Assembly: GCF_010499245.1 (NCBI RefSeq)
Contig: NZ_JAAGOW010000005.1
Coordinates: 62,001-126,000 of the forward strand
DNA length: 64,000 nucleotides
DNA from: Variovorax sp. WS11
GTDB taxonomy: Bacteria; Pseudomonadota; Gammaproteobacteria; Burkholderiales; Burkholderiaceae_C
Direction of reading: 5' to 3'
Part shown: positions 28,246-38,034 of the stretch, piece by piece
Layout: the number at the start of each line of letters is the position of its first letter
Position numbering within the stretch: position 1 is the stretch's first letter
Position numbers and translations under genes: made by a program
Notes under the pieces: generated by a model
Told to the model about the DNA's origin: nothing
The model's database searches: none
What the model saw: only the letters and a program-made list of their open reading frames with translations

Positions 28246-29202
28246 ATGTCCGAAGTCGACTGGCTGAGCCAGCTCCTGCAAATGATCACTGTCACAGGCC
28301 GGCTGGAGGTCCGCTGCGCTTACGGCGCGCCTTGGCGCGTCTCCTGGCCCCAGGCCGCGGCAGACGAGATTCCCTACCACATCGTGCTCAAGGGCCGGGC
28401 CATTCTCAAAGATTCAAAGATGGAGACGGTCGCGGAACTGATGGGCGGAGACATTGTGCTGCTGCCTCACGGCTCGGAGCACGTGCTGGACGATGGCAGT
28501 GGAGCGGCCCCGGCGCCCACACACAATCGCCGAGATTCGGGAGGTTGGATGCTCAGCGAGAACGATGGCTCGGGCGAGCGTCTGGATCTGTTGTGCGGGA
28601 GGTTCTTCGTCAGGCAACCGCATGACCGCTTGATTCGCAATTACCTGCCCACGAATGTCGTCATACGGGCGTCCGACAGCAATGTCGGCGAAGGTGTCAG
28701 CTCCGCTTCACAGCACCTGAGCGGTCTGATGGGCCTGATGCGGCTTGAGTCCACCAGCGACAAACTGGGCGGAAATGCCGTACTGAACGCGCTGTCCTCC
28801 GCGCTGTTCACACTCGTACTGCGTGCAGCAAGCGAATCCGAGCATGCCCCCGCAGGCTTGTTGGCGTTGGCCGGCCATCCACGCCTGGCGCCGGCCATTT
28901 CAGCCCTATTTGCTGATCCGGCACGCCCTTGGAAGCTGCCTGAACTGGCCGACTTGTGCAGCATGTCGCGCGCTACCTTTATGCGGCACTTTCAGGACAA
29001 GCTGGGGCGCTCGGCCATCGAACTGTTGACCGATATCCGCATGAGTCTGGCCGCCAACGAGTTGACGAAGCCGGGGATTACAACCGCGGCCGTAGCCGAG
29101 TCCGTAGGGTATCAATCCGAGGCAGCATTCCGGCGTGCGTTTGCCGAATGGATGGGAGTGACGCCCGGGCAATGGCGCCTTGCGGCGCGTGAGGGTCGTT
29201 AA
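28246..29202 (+). CDS. AraC-family regulator with cupin-type sensor domain
   Basis: This 318-residue regulator starts at ATG 28246 (MSEVDWLSQLLQ...), a usual place for the family; GTG 28177 would add 23 residues with no pattern. The N-terminal half is the cupin_6 type found in RclR-like regulators: VLKGRAILKDSKME, then GGDIVLLPHGSEHVL. The C-terminal 100 residues are two AraC helix-turn-helix motifs (LADLCSMSRATFMRHFQDKLG and ITTAAVAESVGYQSEAAFRRAF). Such regulators respond to reactive chlorine or other electrophiles. It likely activates the nitroreductase-AhpD-MDR set just upstream on the same strand. Confidence 0.85.
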   Translation: MSEVDWLSQLLQMITVTGRLEVRCAYGAPWRVSWPQAAADEIPYHIVLKGRAILKDSKMETVAELMGGDIVLLPHGSEHVLDDGSGAAPAPTHNRRDSGGWMLSENDGSGERLDLLCGRFFVRQPHDRLIRNYLPTNVVIRASDSNVGEGVSSASQHLSGLMGLMRLESTSDKLGGNAVLNALSSALFTLVLRAASESEHAPAGLLALAGHPRLAPAISALFADPARPWKLPELADLCSMSRATFMRHFQDKLGRSAIELLTDIRMSLAANELTKPGITTAAVAESVGYQSEAAFRRAFAEWMGVTPGQWRLAAREGR

Positions 29203-29491
29203 TGGCGCTCATTTATTGGTAGGTCGGGTTACTGGAGGTGCTCGGCGAAGGTCTGGTGTTGGGCCGCATCCTGCCACATCGCCAAGCGGCGCGGACGCTC
29301 CCTAAGCCGTCTTTGGACTGTTCCGAAACCAGACCTTCAACGGAGGAGCTCAGCAGATGGGATCCGCTGGAACACTTGGTCAAGCCAGCATGGTCAACGG
29401 GGCCGACGGCGGTACATCATCGTGGCCCGCATTTCCTGGGCAACCGCCGTCCTGCTTGATGCAGCGCCGCTCGAGGGTGATCACGCCGCGA

Positions 29492-30964
29492 TCAGACCGC
29501 GTCGAGCGGAAACACCGGGCGGCGCACCTTGGAGAACGGGAACAGGCTGTAGTCCGAACTGGTCACGCCCGGGCTGTCGCACTCGACCAGCGCGGCGGAG
29601 ATCGGCTCGAACACCGGCCGGCAGTACATGCGCGACTTGAGCAGCAGGAAGCGCTCCTTGCGTGGATCGAGCCCCGCGCATGCGAAGACGCCGATGTCCC
29701 AGGGCTCCTGCGTGCGCTCCGTGACGACGATGCGCGCCGCGCCGATGTCGAACAGCACCGTGCGGCCCATGCTGCTGCGCTGGCCGGTGTAGGTGGGGCC
29801 GGTGATCACGTATTCGCCGTTGCCGATGGTGCGCACCACGCCGGTCAGCGCAACGGGCGTCTTGGAGAGTCCAATGCCTGCCAGCGACACCTTGTTGCCG
29901 AGCGCCACCGTCACCGTCGCGCCCTCGCCTGCCGCGATGAGCTCGCCCACCGCCTCGGGGTCGCACAGCGGACCGACGCCGATGCCGTCGAGCCCCTGCG
30001 CCAGCGCCTCCTGCAGCACGTCCATGGTGTCGCAGCTGCCGCCCGACATGCAGTTGTCGCCATGGTCGAGCAGCAGCACCGGCCGCGTCGCGCCGTCGGC
30101 GATCTGCCTGGCTCGCGCAATCGACTCGGCCAACGGCTCGCTGCGGTAGACGAAAGCCTCGCGCTCGTCCCACATCTGCCCGGCGATCCGGTCAGCCGTG
30201 GCTTGCGCCCGCTCGGGCGACCGTGCGTCGACCACGACCACGCTCATGCAGGGTGCCTCGATGTCCGACAGCGAGAAGCCGGCAAAGATCGACACCGCGA
30301 GCGATTCGAACTGCTCGGCGGCGCGCGCCGCCTCGATCGCCCGCTGCATCGCGCCGGTGAACGATGCACTGCGCAGCGTGTGGGCCATCAGGGGCAATGG
30401 ATGCCAGCGCATGGCGGGCTTGCCGCGTCCCGCCAACATCTTGAAAACGAGGCGGCCGGCATGCTCGCCCGTCTCGTACATGTCGGTGTGCGGATAGGTC
30501 TTGAAGCCGACGATCACGTCCGCATTGCCGACCATCGCAGGCGTGACGTTGGCGTGCAGGTCGAGTGCCACGCCGATGGGCACGCCGGGAGCCGCCGCGC
30601 GCACCCGGGCCAGCAGGTCGCCCTCGCCGTCCTCGCTGTTCCGCGCCACCATGGCGCCGTGCAGGTCGAGCAGGATGGCATCGCAGCCCGGCGCCGCATC
30701 GACGATGCATCGAGTGAGCGTGGTGTAGGCCTGCGCGTCGACCGGCCCGCTCGGGTTGGCCGAAGCCGACAGCGGCGTGACCACCGTCGCGCCCACCTGC
30801 TCGGCCAGGTCGATGAAGGCCGACATCGCGGTACGCATGCCCTTGTTGTCGCGGTAGGCCTGCTCGCCGAAGCTCGGGCCGTAGGGCCCGAAAGCCGCGA
30901 GCGGCGTGGGCACCGGCGAGAAGGTATTGGTCTCGTGGTTGAGCCGCGCAATCAGCACCTTCAT
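29492..30964 (-). CDS. M81-family metallopeptidase (MlrC-like)
   Basis: The 490-residue protein starts MKVLIARLNHETNTFSP, the standard MlrC N terminus, and has the family metal-binding stretches LLDLHGAMVA, VALDLHANVT and PHTDMYETG. M81 enzymes include microcystinase C, which cleaves a short linear peptide; many bacterial relatives are of unknown substrate. The start ATG overlaps the stop of the M20 gene (ATGA, 30961-30964). It is the last gene of the LivFGHM operon, so it probably acts on the imported compound or its amide product. Confidence 0.87.
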   Translation of the reverse strand: MKVLIARLNHETNTFSPVPTPLAAFGPYGPSFGEQAYRDNKGMRTAMSAFIDLAEQVGATVVTPLSASANPSGPVDAQAYTTLTRCIVDAAPGCDAILLDLHGAMVARNSEDGEGDLLARVRAAAPGVPIGVALDLHANVTPAMVGNADVIVGFKTYPHTDMYETGEHAGRLVFKMLAGRGKPAMRWHPLPLMAHTLRSASFTGAMQRAIEAARAAEQFESLAVSIFAGFSLSDIEAPCMSVVVVDARSPERAQATADRIAGQMWDEREAFVYRSEPLAESIARARQIADGATRPVLLLDHGDNCMSGGSCDTMDVLQEALAQGLDGIGVGPLCDPEAVGELIAAGEGATVTVALGNKVSLAGIGLSKTPVALTGVVRTIGNGEYVITGPTYTGQRSSMGRTVLFDIGAARIVVTERTQEPWDIGVFACAGLDPRKERFLLLKSRMYCRPVFEPISAALVECDSPGVTSSDYSLFPFSKVRRPVFPLDAV

Positions 30965-32217
30965 GAGAACGCGACTCCCGCGCTTTGCAGCATCGCCTGC
31001 AGCAGCACATTGCAACCCGCTTCCAGGTGATCGGGCTGCGCATCTTCGATCTCGTTGTGGCTGATTCCGTCGAGGCAGGGCACGAAGATCATCGCCGTGG
31101 GGCACGCGCGCGCGAGGTACACGGCGTCGTGGCCGGCACCGCTGATCAGGTTCATCCAGGTCATGCCCTGCGCCTGCGCGGCCTCGCGCACGGCCGAGAC
31201 GAGCGTGGGCGTGAAGGGCTGCGGCGGAAAGTAGACCACCTGCTCCACCGTCGTCTCGACCTTGCCTTTGGCGACGATGCGCTGCACCGCGGCCTTCAGT
31301 TCGGCGTCCATGGCCGACAGCACCACGTCGTCCGCCGCGCGCAAGTCCACACTGAGCTTCACGCGTCCCGGAATCACGTTGCGTGAATTGGGATAGTTCT
31401 CGATCCAGCCGACGGTACCGCGTGCATGCGGCGCATGGGCCAGCGCAATGCGGTTGACCTCGATCACGAGTTCGGAAGCCGCGAGCAACGCGTCCTTGCG
31501 AAGCTCCATCGGGGTCGGGCCGGCATGCGCCTCCATGCCCTGCATCACCACGTCGTACCAGCGCTGGCCCAGCGCGCCCTCGACCACGCCGATGACGCGT
31601 TCATTCGCCTCGAGCACCGGACCCTGTTCGATATGCGCCTCGAAATAGGCGCCCAAGGGCGAGGCCGCGGCCGAAGCCGGCGCCGCGCCCGCATAGCCGA
31701 TCGACGCCAGCGCCTCGGCCACGCTGATGCCGTCGTGGTCCCGCTGGGCCAGCGCGTGCTCGAGCGTGAAGGCTTCGGCGAACACGCCCGAACCCATCAT
31801 CACGGGCACGAAGCGCGAGCCCTCCTCGTTGGTCCACACGGCGACTTCCAGCGGTGCTTCGGTGACGACCTTGGCATCGTTCAGGGTGCGGATCACCTCC
31901 AGCCCGGCCAATACGCCGTAGTTTCCGTCGAACTTGCCGCCCGTGGGCTGGGTATCGATGTGGCTGCCGGTGACGACTGCGGGGCGCGTGTTGTCGCGGC
32001 CGGCGCGGCGCGCAAAGACGTTGCCGATCTGGTCGACTCGCAGCTCGCAGCCGGCTTCGCGCGCCCAGCGGGCAAAGAGGTCGCGGCCCTGCCTGTCGAG
32101 GTCGGTCAGTGCGATGCGGCACACGCCGCCCTTCTCGGTGGCGCCGATCCGGGCCAGTTCCATCAGCGAGCGCCAGAGCCGCTCGCCGTTGACGCGGAGT
32201 TGGGTGTGTGAGTTCAT
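30961..32217 (-). CDS. M20-family hydantoinase/carbamoylase-type Zn hydrolase
   Basis: This 418-residue amidase has the complete metal-binding set: TGSHIDTQPTGGKFDGNYG (His and Asp), NEEGSRF (Glu), the HIEQGPVLE segment and HNEIED near the end. The pattern belongs to the N-carbamoyl-L-amino acid hydrolase, allantoate amidohydrolase and ureidoglycine family, which cut amide or carbamoyl bonds. It is cytoplasmic. It precedes the M81 gene with 4-bp overlap and follows the transporter genes, so it likely hydrolyses the transported substrate. Substrate cannot be assigned from sequence alone. Confidence 0.86.
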   Translation of the reverse strand: MNSHTQLRVNGERLWRSLMELARIGATEKGGVCRIALTDLDRQGRDLFARWAREAGCELRVDQIGNVFARRAGRDNTRPAVVTGSHIDTQPTGGKFDGNYGVLAGLEVIRTLNDAKVVTEAPLEVAVWTNEEGSRFVPVMMGSGVFAEAFTLEHALAQRDHDGISVAEALASIGYAGAAPASAAASPLGAYFEAHIEQGPVLEANERVIGVVEGALGQRWYDVVMQGMEAHAGPTPMELRKDALLAASELVIEVNRIALAHAPHARGTVGWIENYPNSRNVIPGRVKLSVDLRAADDVVLSAMDAELKAAVQRIVAKGKVETTVEQVVYFPPQPFTPTLVSAVREAAQAQGMTWMNLISGAGHDAVYLARACPTAMIFVPCLDGISHNEIEDAQPDHLEAGCNVLLQAMLQSAGVAFS

Positions 32218-32250
32218 GGCTTTTGCAAGTGCGGAAGGGATGCGCGAGCC

Positions 32251-32958
<708 letters not shown>

Positions 32959-33014
32959 CGGAGTACCTTCGCCTTCGGCTGCGGTGCTATGAGCCTTCGG
33001 GACGGCCGTGCGGC

Positions 33015-33785
33015 TCATGCTTTGCCCCCGGTGATCATGTTGCCGAGGTAGGCCGTGCGCACGCGCGCGTCGCAACGAATGTCGCCCGGCAGGCCCTCGG
33101 CCAGCACCCGGCCCTGTTGCATCACGGTCACGGTGTCGGAGATGTCCATCACGATGTTCATGTTGTGCTCGATGAGCAGCACGGTGTGCGCGTCCCGCAG
33201 GCCGCGGATCAGCCGCTTCATGTCGTCGAGGTCGTCGATGCCCATGCCCGAGGTCGGTTCATCCAGGAAGATGGCCTTGGGCTTCGCCGCGAGCGCCATG
33301 CCCACTTCGAGGCGGCGCTGCTGGCCATGCGAAAGCTCGCCGGCGGGCGTGTCGGCCAGCCGCTCGAGGCCCACGCGCTCCAGCACTTCGGCCACGGTGT
33401 CCGCGCAGGCACGCTCGCCGACCGGTGCGTTCCAGCAGTTCATGGCCTGGCGCGGCGCGAGGCCTTGCGCCGCAACGCGCAGGTTCTCGCGCACCGGGAG
33501 GCTCGCGAACAGGCTGGTCACCTGGAACGAGCGCGCCATGCCGCGCTGCACGCGCTTGTGATCGGGCTCGCGGGTCACGTCGTGGCCGTCGAACAGGATG
33601 CGGCCGCCGGTGGTGGTGCCGGTGCCCGTCAGCATATGGAACAGCGTGGTCTTGCCCGCGCCGTTGGGCCCGATCACCGAGTGCACCGTGTTGCGCTCGA
33701 TCTTCAGGTCGACCCCGCCGAGCGCGGCGAACTTGCCGTAGTGCTTGGTGATGCCGATGGCTTCGATGAGTACGGATGGGTTCAT
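33015..33785 (-). CDS. LivG-type ABC ATPase
   Basis: The 256-residue ATPase starts MNPSVLIEAIGITKHYGKF. It has Walker A (GPNGAGKTT), the LSHGQQRRLE signature, Walker B (AIFLDEP) and the HNMNIVMDISD segment seen in LivG. The start ATG overlaps the permease stop by 4 bp (33782-33785). It forms the second cytoplasmic motor subunit of this importer. Confidence 0.87.
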   Translation of the reverse strand: MNPSVLIEAIGITKHYGKFAALGGVDLKIERNTVHSVIGPNGAGKTTLFHMLTGTGTTTGGRILFDGHDVTREPDHKRVQRGMARSFQVTSLFASLPVRENLRVAAQGLAPRQAMNCWNAPVGERACADTVAEVLERVGLERLADTPAGELSHGQQRRLEVGMALAAKPKAIFLDEPTSGMGIDDLDDMKRLIRGLRDAHTVLLIEHNMNIVMDISDTVTVMQQGRVLAEGLPGDIRCDARVRTAYLGNMITGGKA

Positions 33786-34762
33786 GCCTCTTGCCCCTGC
33801 GCTGCAGGCGCCTTCGGTGCGTCGTTTTCGGCCGGACCCTTGCGGAACAAGCGGCGCCATGCGCTCTCGCCCAGGCCCCAGAGGCCGCGCTGCATGCCGA
33901 TGCTCACCGCGATCAACAGCAGCCCCAGCAGCAAGAGCCATCGCGGCCAGAGCGTGGAGAGCCAGTCGGCCAGCAGCACGTAGAAAGCGGAGCCCAGCAC
34001 CGAGGCGAAGAGGTTGCCGGTGCCGCCGATCACGGTGATGACCAGGATCATCTCGCTCGTGTGGTACTCGGCGTTCGACAGCGGTGCGATGCCCGTCATC
34101 ATCGCGTGCAGGCCGCCCGCCAGGCCGGTCACGGCGCCCGAGATCACGAACGCCAGCAGCTTGAAGCGCTTGAGGTCGTAGCCCACCGCGGCGGCGCGGT
34201 CCTCGTTGTCGCGGATGGCCAGCAGCGTGCGCCCGAACACCGAGTCGGTCACGCGCAGCAGCAGGCCGAACGCGATGAGGAACATCACGGCCACGAAGGC
34301 GTAGTACTTCCAGGGCGTGTCCAGGAAGGCGGGACGCGGCACGTCGAGCAGCCCGTTGTCGCCGCCGGTGAGCCCCGACGCGGTGTACGCCACGAAGTAG
34401 AACATCTGCGCGAACGCCAGCGTGAGCATCACGAAGTAGGTGCCGCGCTGGCGAATGGCCACCCAGCCGACCACCGCTGCACCGAGCGCGCCCATGGCGA
34501 TGGCCGCCAGCAGCGCGAGGGGCATCGGCAGCTGCAGCCGTGTGAGCAGGATCGCGATGGTGTAGCTGCCCAGCCCGAAGAAGATGCCCTGTCCGAACGA
34601 GAGCAGGCCCGTATAGCCCAGCAGCAGATTGCAGCCCAGGGCCGCCAGCGCATAGATCAGCACCTCGCTCGCGAGCGAGCCCGAGCGCAGCACCAGCGGC
34701 AGGCCGAGCGCGACGATCAGCGCCAGGAGGAAAGTGATTTTTCTCGGCATGGCGTGGTTCAT
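33782..34762 (-). CDS. LivM-type ABC permease
   Basis: This is a 326-residue inner-membrane protein with about ten hydrophobic segments and the LivM signature LIYALAALGCNLLLGYTGLLSFGQG near residue 40. The charged C terminus is cytoplasmic. The ATG overlaps the LivH-type stop (ATGA, 34759-34762), so the two permease subunits are produced in a coupled way. It forms half of the membrane channel. Confidence 0.87.
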   Translation of the reverse strand: MNHAMPRKITFLLALIVALGLPLVLRSGSLASEVLIYALAALGCNLLLGYTGLLSFGQGIFFGLGSYTIAILLTRLQLPMPLALLAAIAMGALGAAVVGWVAIRQRGTYFVMLTLAFAQMFYFVAYTASGLTGGDNGLLDVPRPAFLDTPWKYYAFVAVMFLIAFGLLLRVTDSVFGRTLLAIRDNEDRAAAVGYDLKRFKLLAFVISGAVTGLAGGLHAMMTGIAPLSNAEYHTSEMILVITVIGGTGNLFASVLGSAFYVLLADWLSTLWPRWLLLLGLLLIAVSIGMQRGLWGLGESAWRRLFRKGPAENDAPKAPAAQGQEA

Positions 34763-35619
34763 CCTCTGCGGCCGAGCAGGCCGTGCGGGCGCAGCAGCAG
34801 CACTGCAGCCATCGCGATGTAGATCATCAGGCTCGCGCCCGGCGGCCAGATGGTGCTCATCAGGCTCTGCACGATGCCGATGAGCAAGCCGCCGACGAGT
34901 GCGCCGGCAAAGCTGCCGAGCCCGCCGATCACCACCACCACGAAGGCGACGCCCAGCGCCTCGACGCCCATGAAAGGCTCCGCGCCGCGGATCGGCGCGG
35001 CCAGCACGCCGGCGAGTGCCGCGGTCGCTGCCCCCAGCGCAAACACCAGGCTGAACACCCGGAACACATTGATGCCGAGCAGCGACACCATTTCGGTCGA
35101 CTCGCTGCCCGCGCGCACTGCGCTGCCGAGGCGCGTGCCTTCGAGCACCCACCACAGCAGCACCGCCAGCACGGCGGTGGAGCCGATCACGAACAGCCGG
35201 TACTTGGGATAGACGAAGCTGCCCCAGATCACCACCCCCTGCAGCAGCTCGGGCGTCGGCACGCTGTTGCCGAGCGGCCCCCAGGACACGATGACGAGCT
35301 CCTGCACCGCGAGCGCAAGCCCCACGGTCACGAGGATGTGGAACTCGTGCGCCTTGGCGTACACGCGGCGCAGCAGCAGCTTCTCCGCCAGCCAGCCCAG
35401 CGCGCCCACGAACAACGGCACCAGCACCAGCGCGGCCCAGAAATCGAGCCCCCATTGCATGGCCTGGAAGCACAGATAGGCGCCCAGCAGATAGAAGGCG
35501 CCATGCGCGAAATTCACGAAGCGCAGCAGGCCGAACACGATGGACAAGCCGACGGCCAGCAGGAAATACAGCATGCCGATGCCGATTCCGTTGATGGTCT
35601 GGAGCAGATAGACGGTCAT
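34759..35619 (-). CDS. LivH-type ABC permease
   Basis: The 286-residue permease starts MTVYLLQTINGIGIGMLYFLLAVG, then FGLLRFVNFAHGAFYLLGAY, the standard LivH pattern. It has eight or so membrane segments and a GGLGSFAGALVGG motif. It lies 14 bp after the binding-protein gene. The partner of the LivM-type subunit, in the same operon. A long upstream frame (to 36732) only shadows the binding protein. Confidence 0.87.
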   Translation of the reverse strand: MTVYLLQTINGIGIGMLYFLLAVGLSIVFGLLRFVNFAHGAFYLLGAYLCFQAMQWGLDFWAALVLVPLFVGALGWLAEKLLLRRVYAKAHEFHILVTVGLALAVQELVIVSWGPLGNSVPTPELLQGVVIWGSFVYPKYRLFVIGSTAVLAVLLWWVLEGTRLGSAVRAGSESTEMVSLLGINVFRVFSLVFALGAATAALAGVLAAPIRGAEPFMGVEALGVAFVVVVIGGLGSFAGALVGGLLIGIVQSLMSTIWPPGASLMIYIAMAAVLLLRPHGLLGRRG

Positions 35620-35633
35620 GGGCAAGCGCGGGG

Positions 35634-36839
35634 TCAGCCCAGCTTGCAGCCGGTCTTGTCGAGAGGGAGAAAGGACTTGCCGGAACTCACCACGTCCACG
35701 AAGTCGGCCGGGTTCTTCATCTTCGACTTCGGCTTGCCCTTGAGCAGGTAGTAGTCCTTGATGACCTGGTGGTCGGCCTTGCGGATTTCCTCGGCGCCCG
35801 TGAGCCCGTCGTACTTCATGCCTTCGAGCGCCGCGATCACGGCCTTCTGGTCCACCGTGCCCGCCTTCACGATGCCGTCGAGGAGGATCTTGGTGCAGAC
35901 ATACGAACCCGCGAGGCTGTAGTTGGGCACGATCTTCAACTGGTCGGCCGCGAGCTTCACCAGGCTCTTGTTGAGGGGCGTGTCGGCGGTGTGCCAGTAC
36001 TGCGCACCGAAATAGACACCGTCGCACAGGTCGGCGCCCAGTTCGTCGAACTGCTCCAGGCCCGAGGCCCAGGCTATGAGGATCGTCATGTTCTTGTGCA
36101 TGCCGAAGCTGACCGCCTGGCGCAACGCGGCCGACGACTGCGCGCCGAAGTTCAGCAGCAGCAGCACGTCGGGCTTGGCGGCCATGGCGTTGGTGAGGTA
36201 GCCGCTGAATTCCTTCTCGTTGAGCGAGTGGTAGCTGTTGCCCACGTGCTCGATGCCCTTCTCCGCGAAGATATTCTTGGCCGCACTCAGCAGGCCGTCG
36301 CCGAACACGTACTGCGGCGTGATGGTGTACCAGCGCCTGGCCTTGGGCATCGTGGCGATCAACGGGCGCACCGTCTGCTCGATGGCGCCGAAGGTGGGCA
36401 CCGACCAGCGGAAGGTGGCGGGGTTGCAGTCCTTGCCCGTGATTTCGTCGGCGCCCGCGGTGGTGATGAAGATGCCGCCGGCCTTCTCGGCTTCCTTGCC
36501 CATTGCCAGTGCTTCCGAGGACAGGATGCCGCCCGCGAAGAAGTTCGTGCCCTGCTGCTGCGACGCTTCCTGCACCTTTCGCACGGCGGTGGCGGGCTTG
36601 CCTTCGGTGTCGAGCACGGTGTAGGCCAGGGGACGCTTGAGCACGCGGCCGTACTGCTCGATGGCCAGCTTCATGCCCAGGTCCGCGAACTTGCCGTTGG
36701 CGGCGAACGCGCCCGACATGGGCACCGGGCAACCGAAGCGGATGGCATCGGCCGATTGGGCAAAGGCGGCGCGGCCGGCCAGTAGCGAGGCTGGCGCGGC
36801 CGACAGGGCGGCGAGTTGAAGCAGGTGTCTGCGCTGCAT
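35634..36839 (-). CDS. HAAT-type ABC substrate-binding protein
   Basis: The 401-residue protein has a twin-Arg-like N terminus (MQRRHLLQLAALSAAPASLL) with a signal peptide cut after AFAQ. The mature part follows the Peripla_BP_6 pattern: IRFGCPVPMSGAFAANGKFADLGMKLA, and a second lobe from about residue 150. It captures substrate in the periplasm and delivers it to the LivFGHM-type importer encoded immediately downstream. The neighbouring M20 and M81 hydrolases suggest an amide, ureide or short peptide as the ligand. It is the first gene of the minus-strand operon and faces the FCD regulator across 264 bp. Confidence 0.85.
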   Translation of the reverse strand: MQRRHLLQLAALSAAPASLLAGRAAFAQSADAIRFGCPVPMSGAFAANGKFADLGMKLAIEQYGRVLKRPLAYTVLDTEGKPATAVRKVQEASQQQGTNFFAGGILSSEALAMGKEAEKAGGIFITTAGADEITGKDCNPATFRWSVPTFGAIEQTVRPLIATMPKARRWYTITPQYVFGDGLLSAAKNIFAEKGIEHVGNSYHSLNEKEFSGYLTNAMAAKPDVLLLLNFGAQSSAALRQAVSFGMHKNMTILIAWASGLEQFDELGADLCDGVYFGAQYWHTADTPLNKSLVKLAADQLKIVPNYSLAGSYVCTKILLDGIVKAGTVDQKAVIAALEGMKYDGLTGAEEIRKADHQVIKDYYLLKGKPKSKMKNPADFVDVVSSGKSFLPLDKTGCKLG

Positions 36840-37103
36840 GGGGGTTCTCCGGTCGTGGTGTGGAAGAGGAGGGGCTGCGGAATGGCCAGCAATTTAAGTG
36901 GATAAATATGATTAATATGCTGGTAAAAACCCTCTAGCAATCTGCATGCCAAAATCCGACAGATGCACAGGCCCAATGCCCGCATACCACTTGCTCCCCG
37001 CTCTACCTCCCAGCCCTGAACGCATGAGACCGCCTTCGTCCGATCGTCAAGCAGCGCCGCCTCCGGCGACGACTCGAAGCGTGCGCACCGGGGAAGAAAG
37101 CCC
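36840..37103. promoter_or_regulatory. Divergent promoter between binding-protein gene and FCD regulator
   Basis: This 264-bp region includes an AT-rich stretch (36894-36935) unlike its surroundings, holding TATGAT-like and TTAATAT sequences for both directions. Within it GGT-4 bp-ACC (36919-36928) is a small palindrome of the general type bound by FCD/GntR regulators. The regulator encoded to the right probably binds here. Confidence 0.45.
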
Positions 37104-37868
37104 ATGACCTTCGGGCAGAACCGCCCCAAGCGGCAAAAGCTTTCGGACGTCATCGTCGAAGACGTCAAGCGCTGGATCGTTGCCGAGCGCAAGCAGCCGG
37201 GCGACCGGCTGCCCAACGAGAAGGAACTGATCGAGCTCTTCGGCTATTCGAAGAGCACGGTGCGCGAGGCCCTGAAGGCGCTCGAAGTGCGCGGGCTGGT
37301 CTCCATACGCACCGGTCCGGGCGGCGGCGCGTACCTGCAGCAGGTGTCGCTCGACCATGCGTCGGAGCCGCTGCGCAACTTCCTGCACTTCCATCACCTC
37401 GATGGCCACCACATCTATCAGCTGCGCAAGGTGCTGGAGCCCGAACTGGCGGTGAGCGTGGTGGGAAAACTGACGCCCGAGCAGTTCGAGCGGCTGGAAG
37501 AAAACGTGCGCCTTTGCACGCTCGAGCCCACCAACGAGGACGAGTTGCGTGCGCAGCGCGAGGCCGAGCTCGCGTTCCACACGATGCTGGCCGAGAGCTG
37601 CCCCAATCCGGTGCTCTCCTTCATGTGCCGCTTTCTCAACGACCTGCTGCGCGACCTGGTGGTCTACAAGAAGGCGCTCGACCATCATCATTTCGGCGAG
37701 GCCAACGTCGACTATCACACGCAGCTCCTCTCGGCCTACCGCCGCGAGGACGCCGACGAGGTGCGCCGCCTGATGGCCGAGCACATGATCGACGCCGAGG
37801 CCCACATGCACGAGATGGAAGCGCACATCGGCGCCAGGCACCTGCTGCTTCCGAGCGGGCAGCGCTAG
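37104..37868 (+). CDS. FCD-type GntR-family regulator
   Basis: This 254-residue regulator has an N-terminal winged helix (GDRLPNEKELIELFGYSKSTVREALKALEVRGLV) and a C-terminal FCD domain with conserved Glu and His residues typical of metal-linked effector sites (ELAFHTMLAES, and HHHFGEANVDYHTQLL). FCD regulators usually sense a carboxylic acid or sugar acid and repress nearby transport genes. It is divergent from the importer operon and precedes the amidohydrolase, so it may control either or both. Confidence 0.85.
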   Translation: MTFGQNRPKRQKLSDVIVEDVKRWIVAERKQPGDRLPNEKELIELFGYSKSTVREALKALEVRGLVSIRTGPGGGAYLQQVSLDHASEPLRNFLHFHHLDGHHIYQLRKVLEPELAVSVVGKLTPEQFERLEENVRLCTLEPTNEDELRAQREAELAFHTMLAESCPNPVLSFMCRFLNDLLRDLVVYKKALDHHHFGEANVDYHTQLLSAYRREDADEVRRLMAEHMIDAEAHMHEMEAHIGARHLLLPSGQR

Positions 37869-38034
37869 CCGGCCGTCTTGCCGCGCCGGCGGGTCGGCGC
37901 ACGAGGCTGCCGCAGACCCGCCAGTGACCCGCCATATGCGCGCACCGGCTATGCATGCGCAAAAGCCTTCGTTGGGAACGGGCGCTGCCGCACGCAGACT
38001 GCAGCGTCCGTCCCCCTACGAGGAGTTTTCCCCC

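Noticed and set aside
29357..31030. 557-residue frame on the plus strand
   Set aside because: It lies opposite the M81 gene and has His/Arg-rich shadow composition; the M81 frame has clear motifs.
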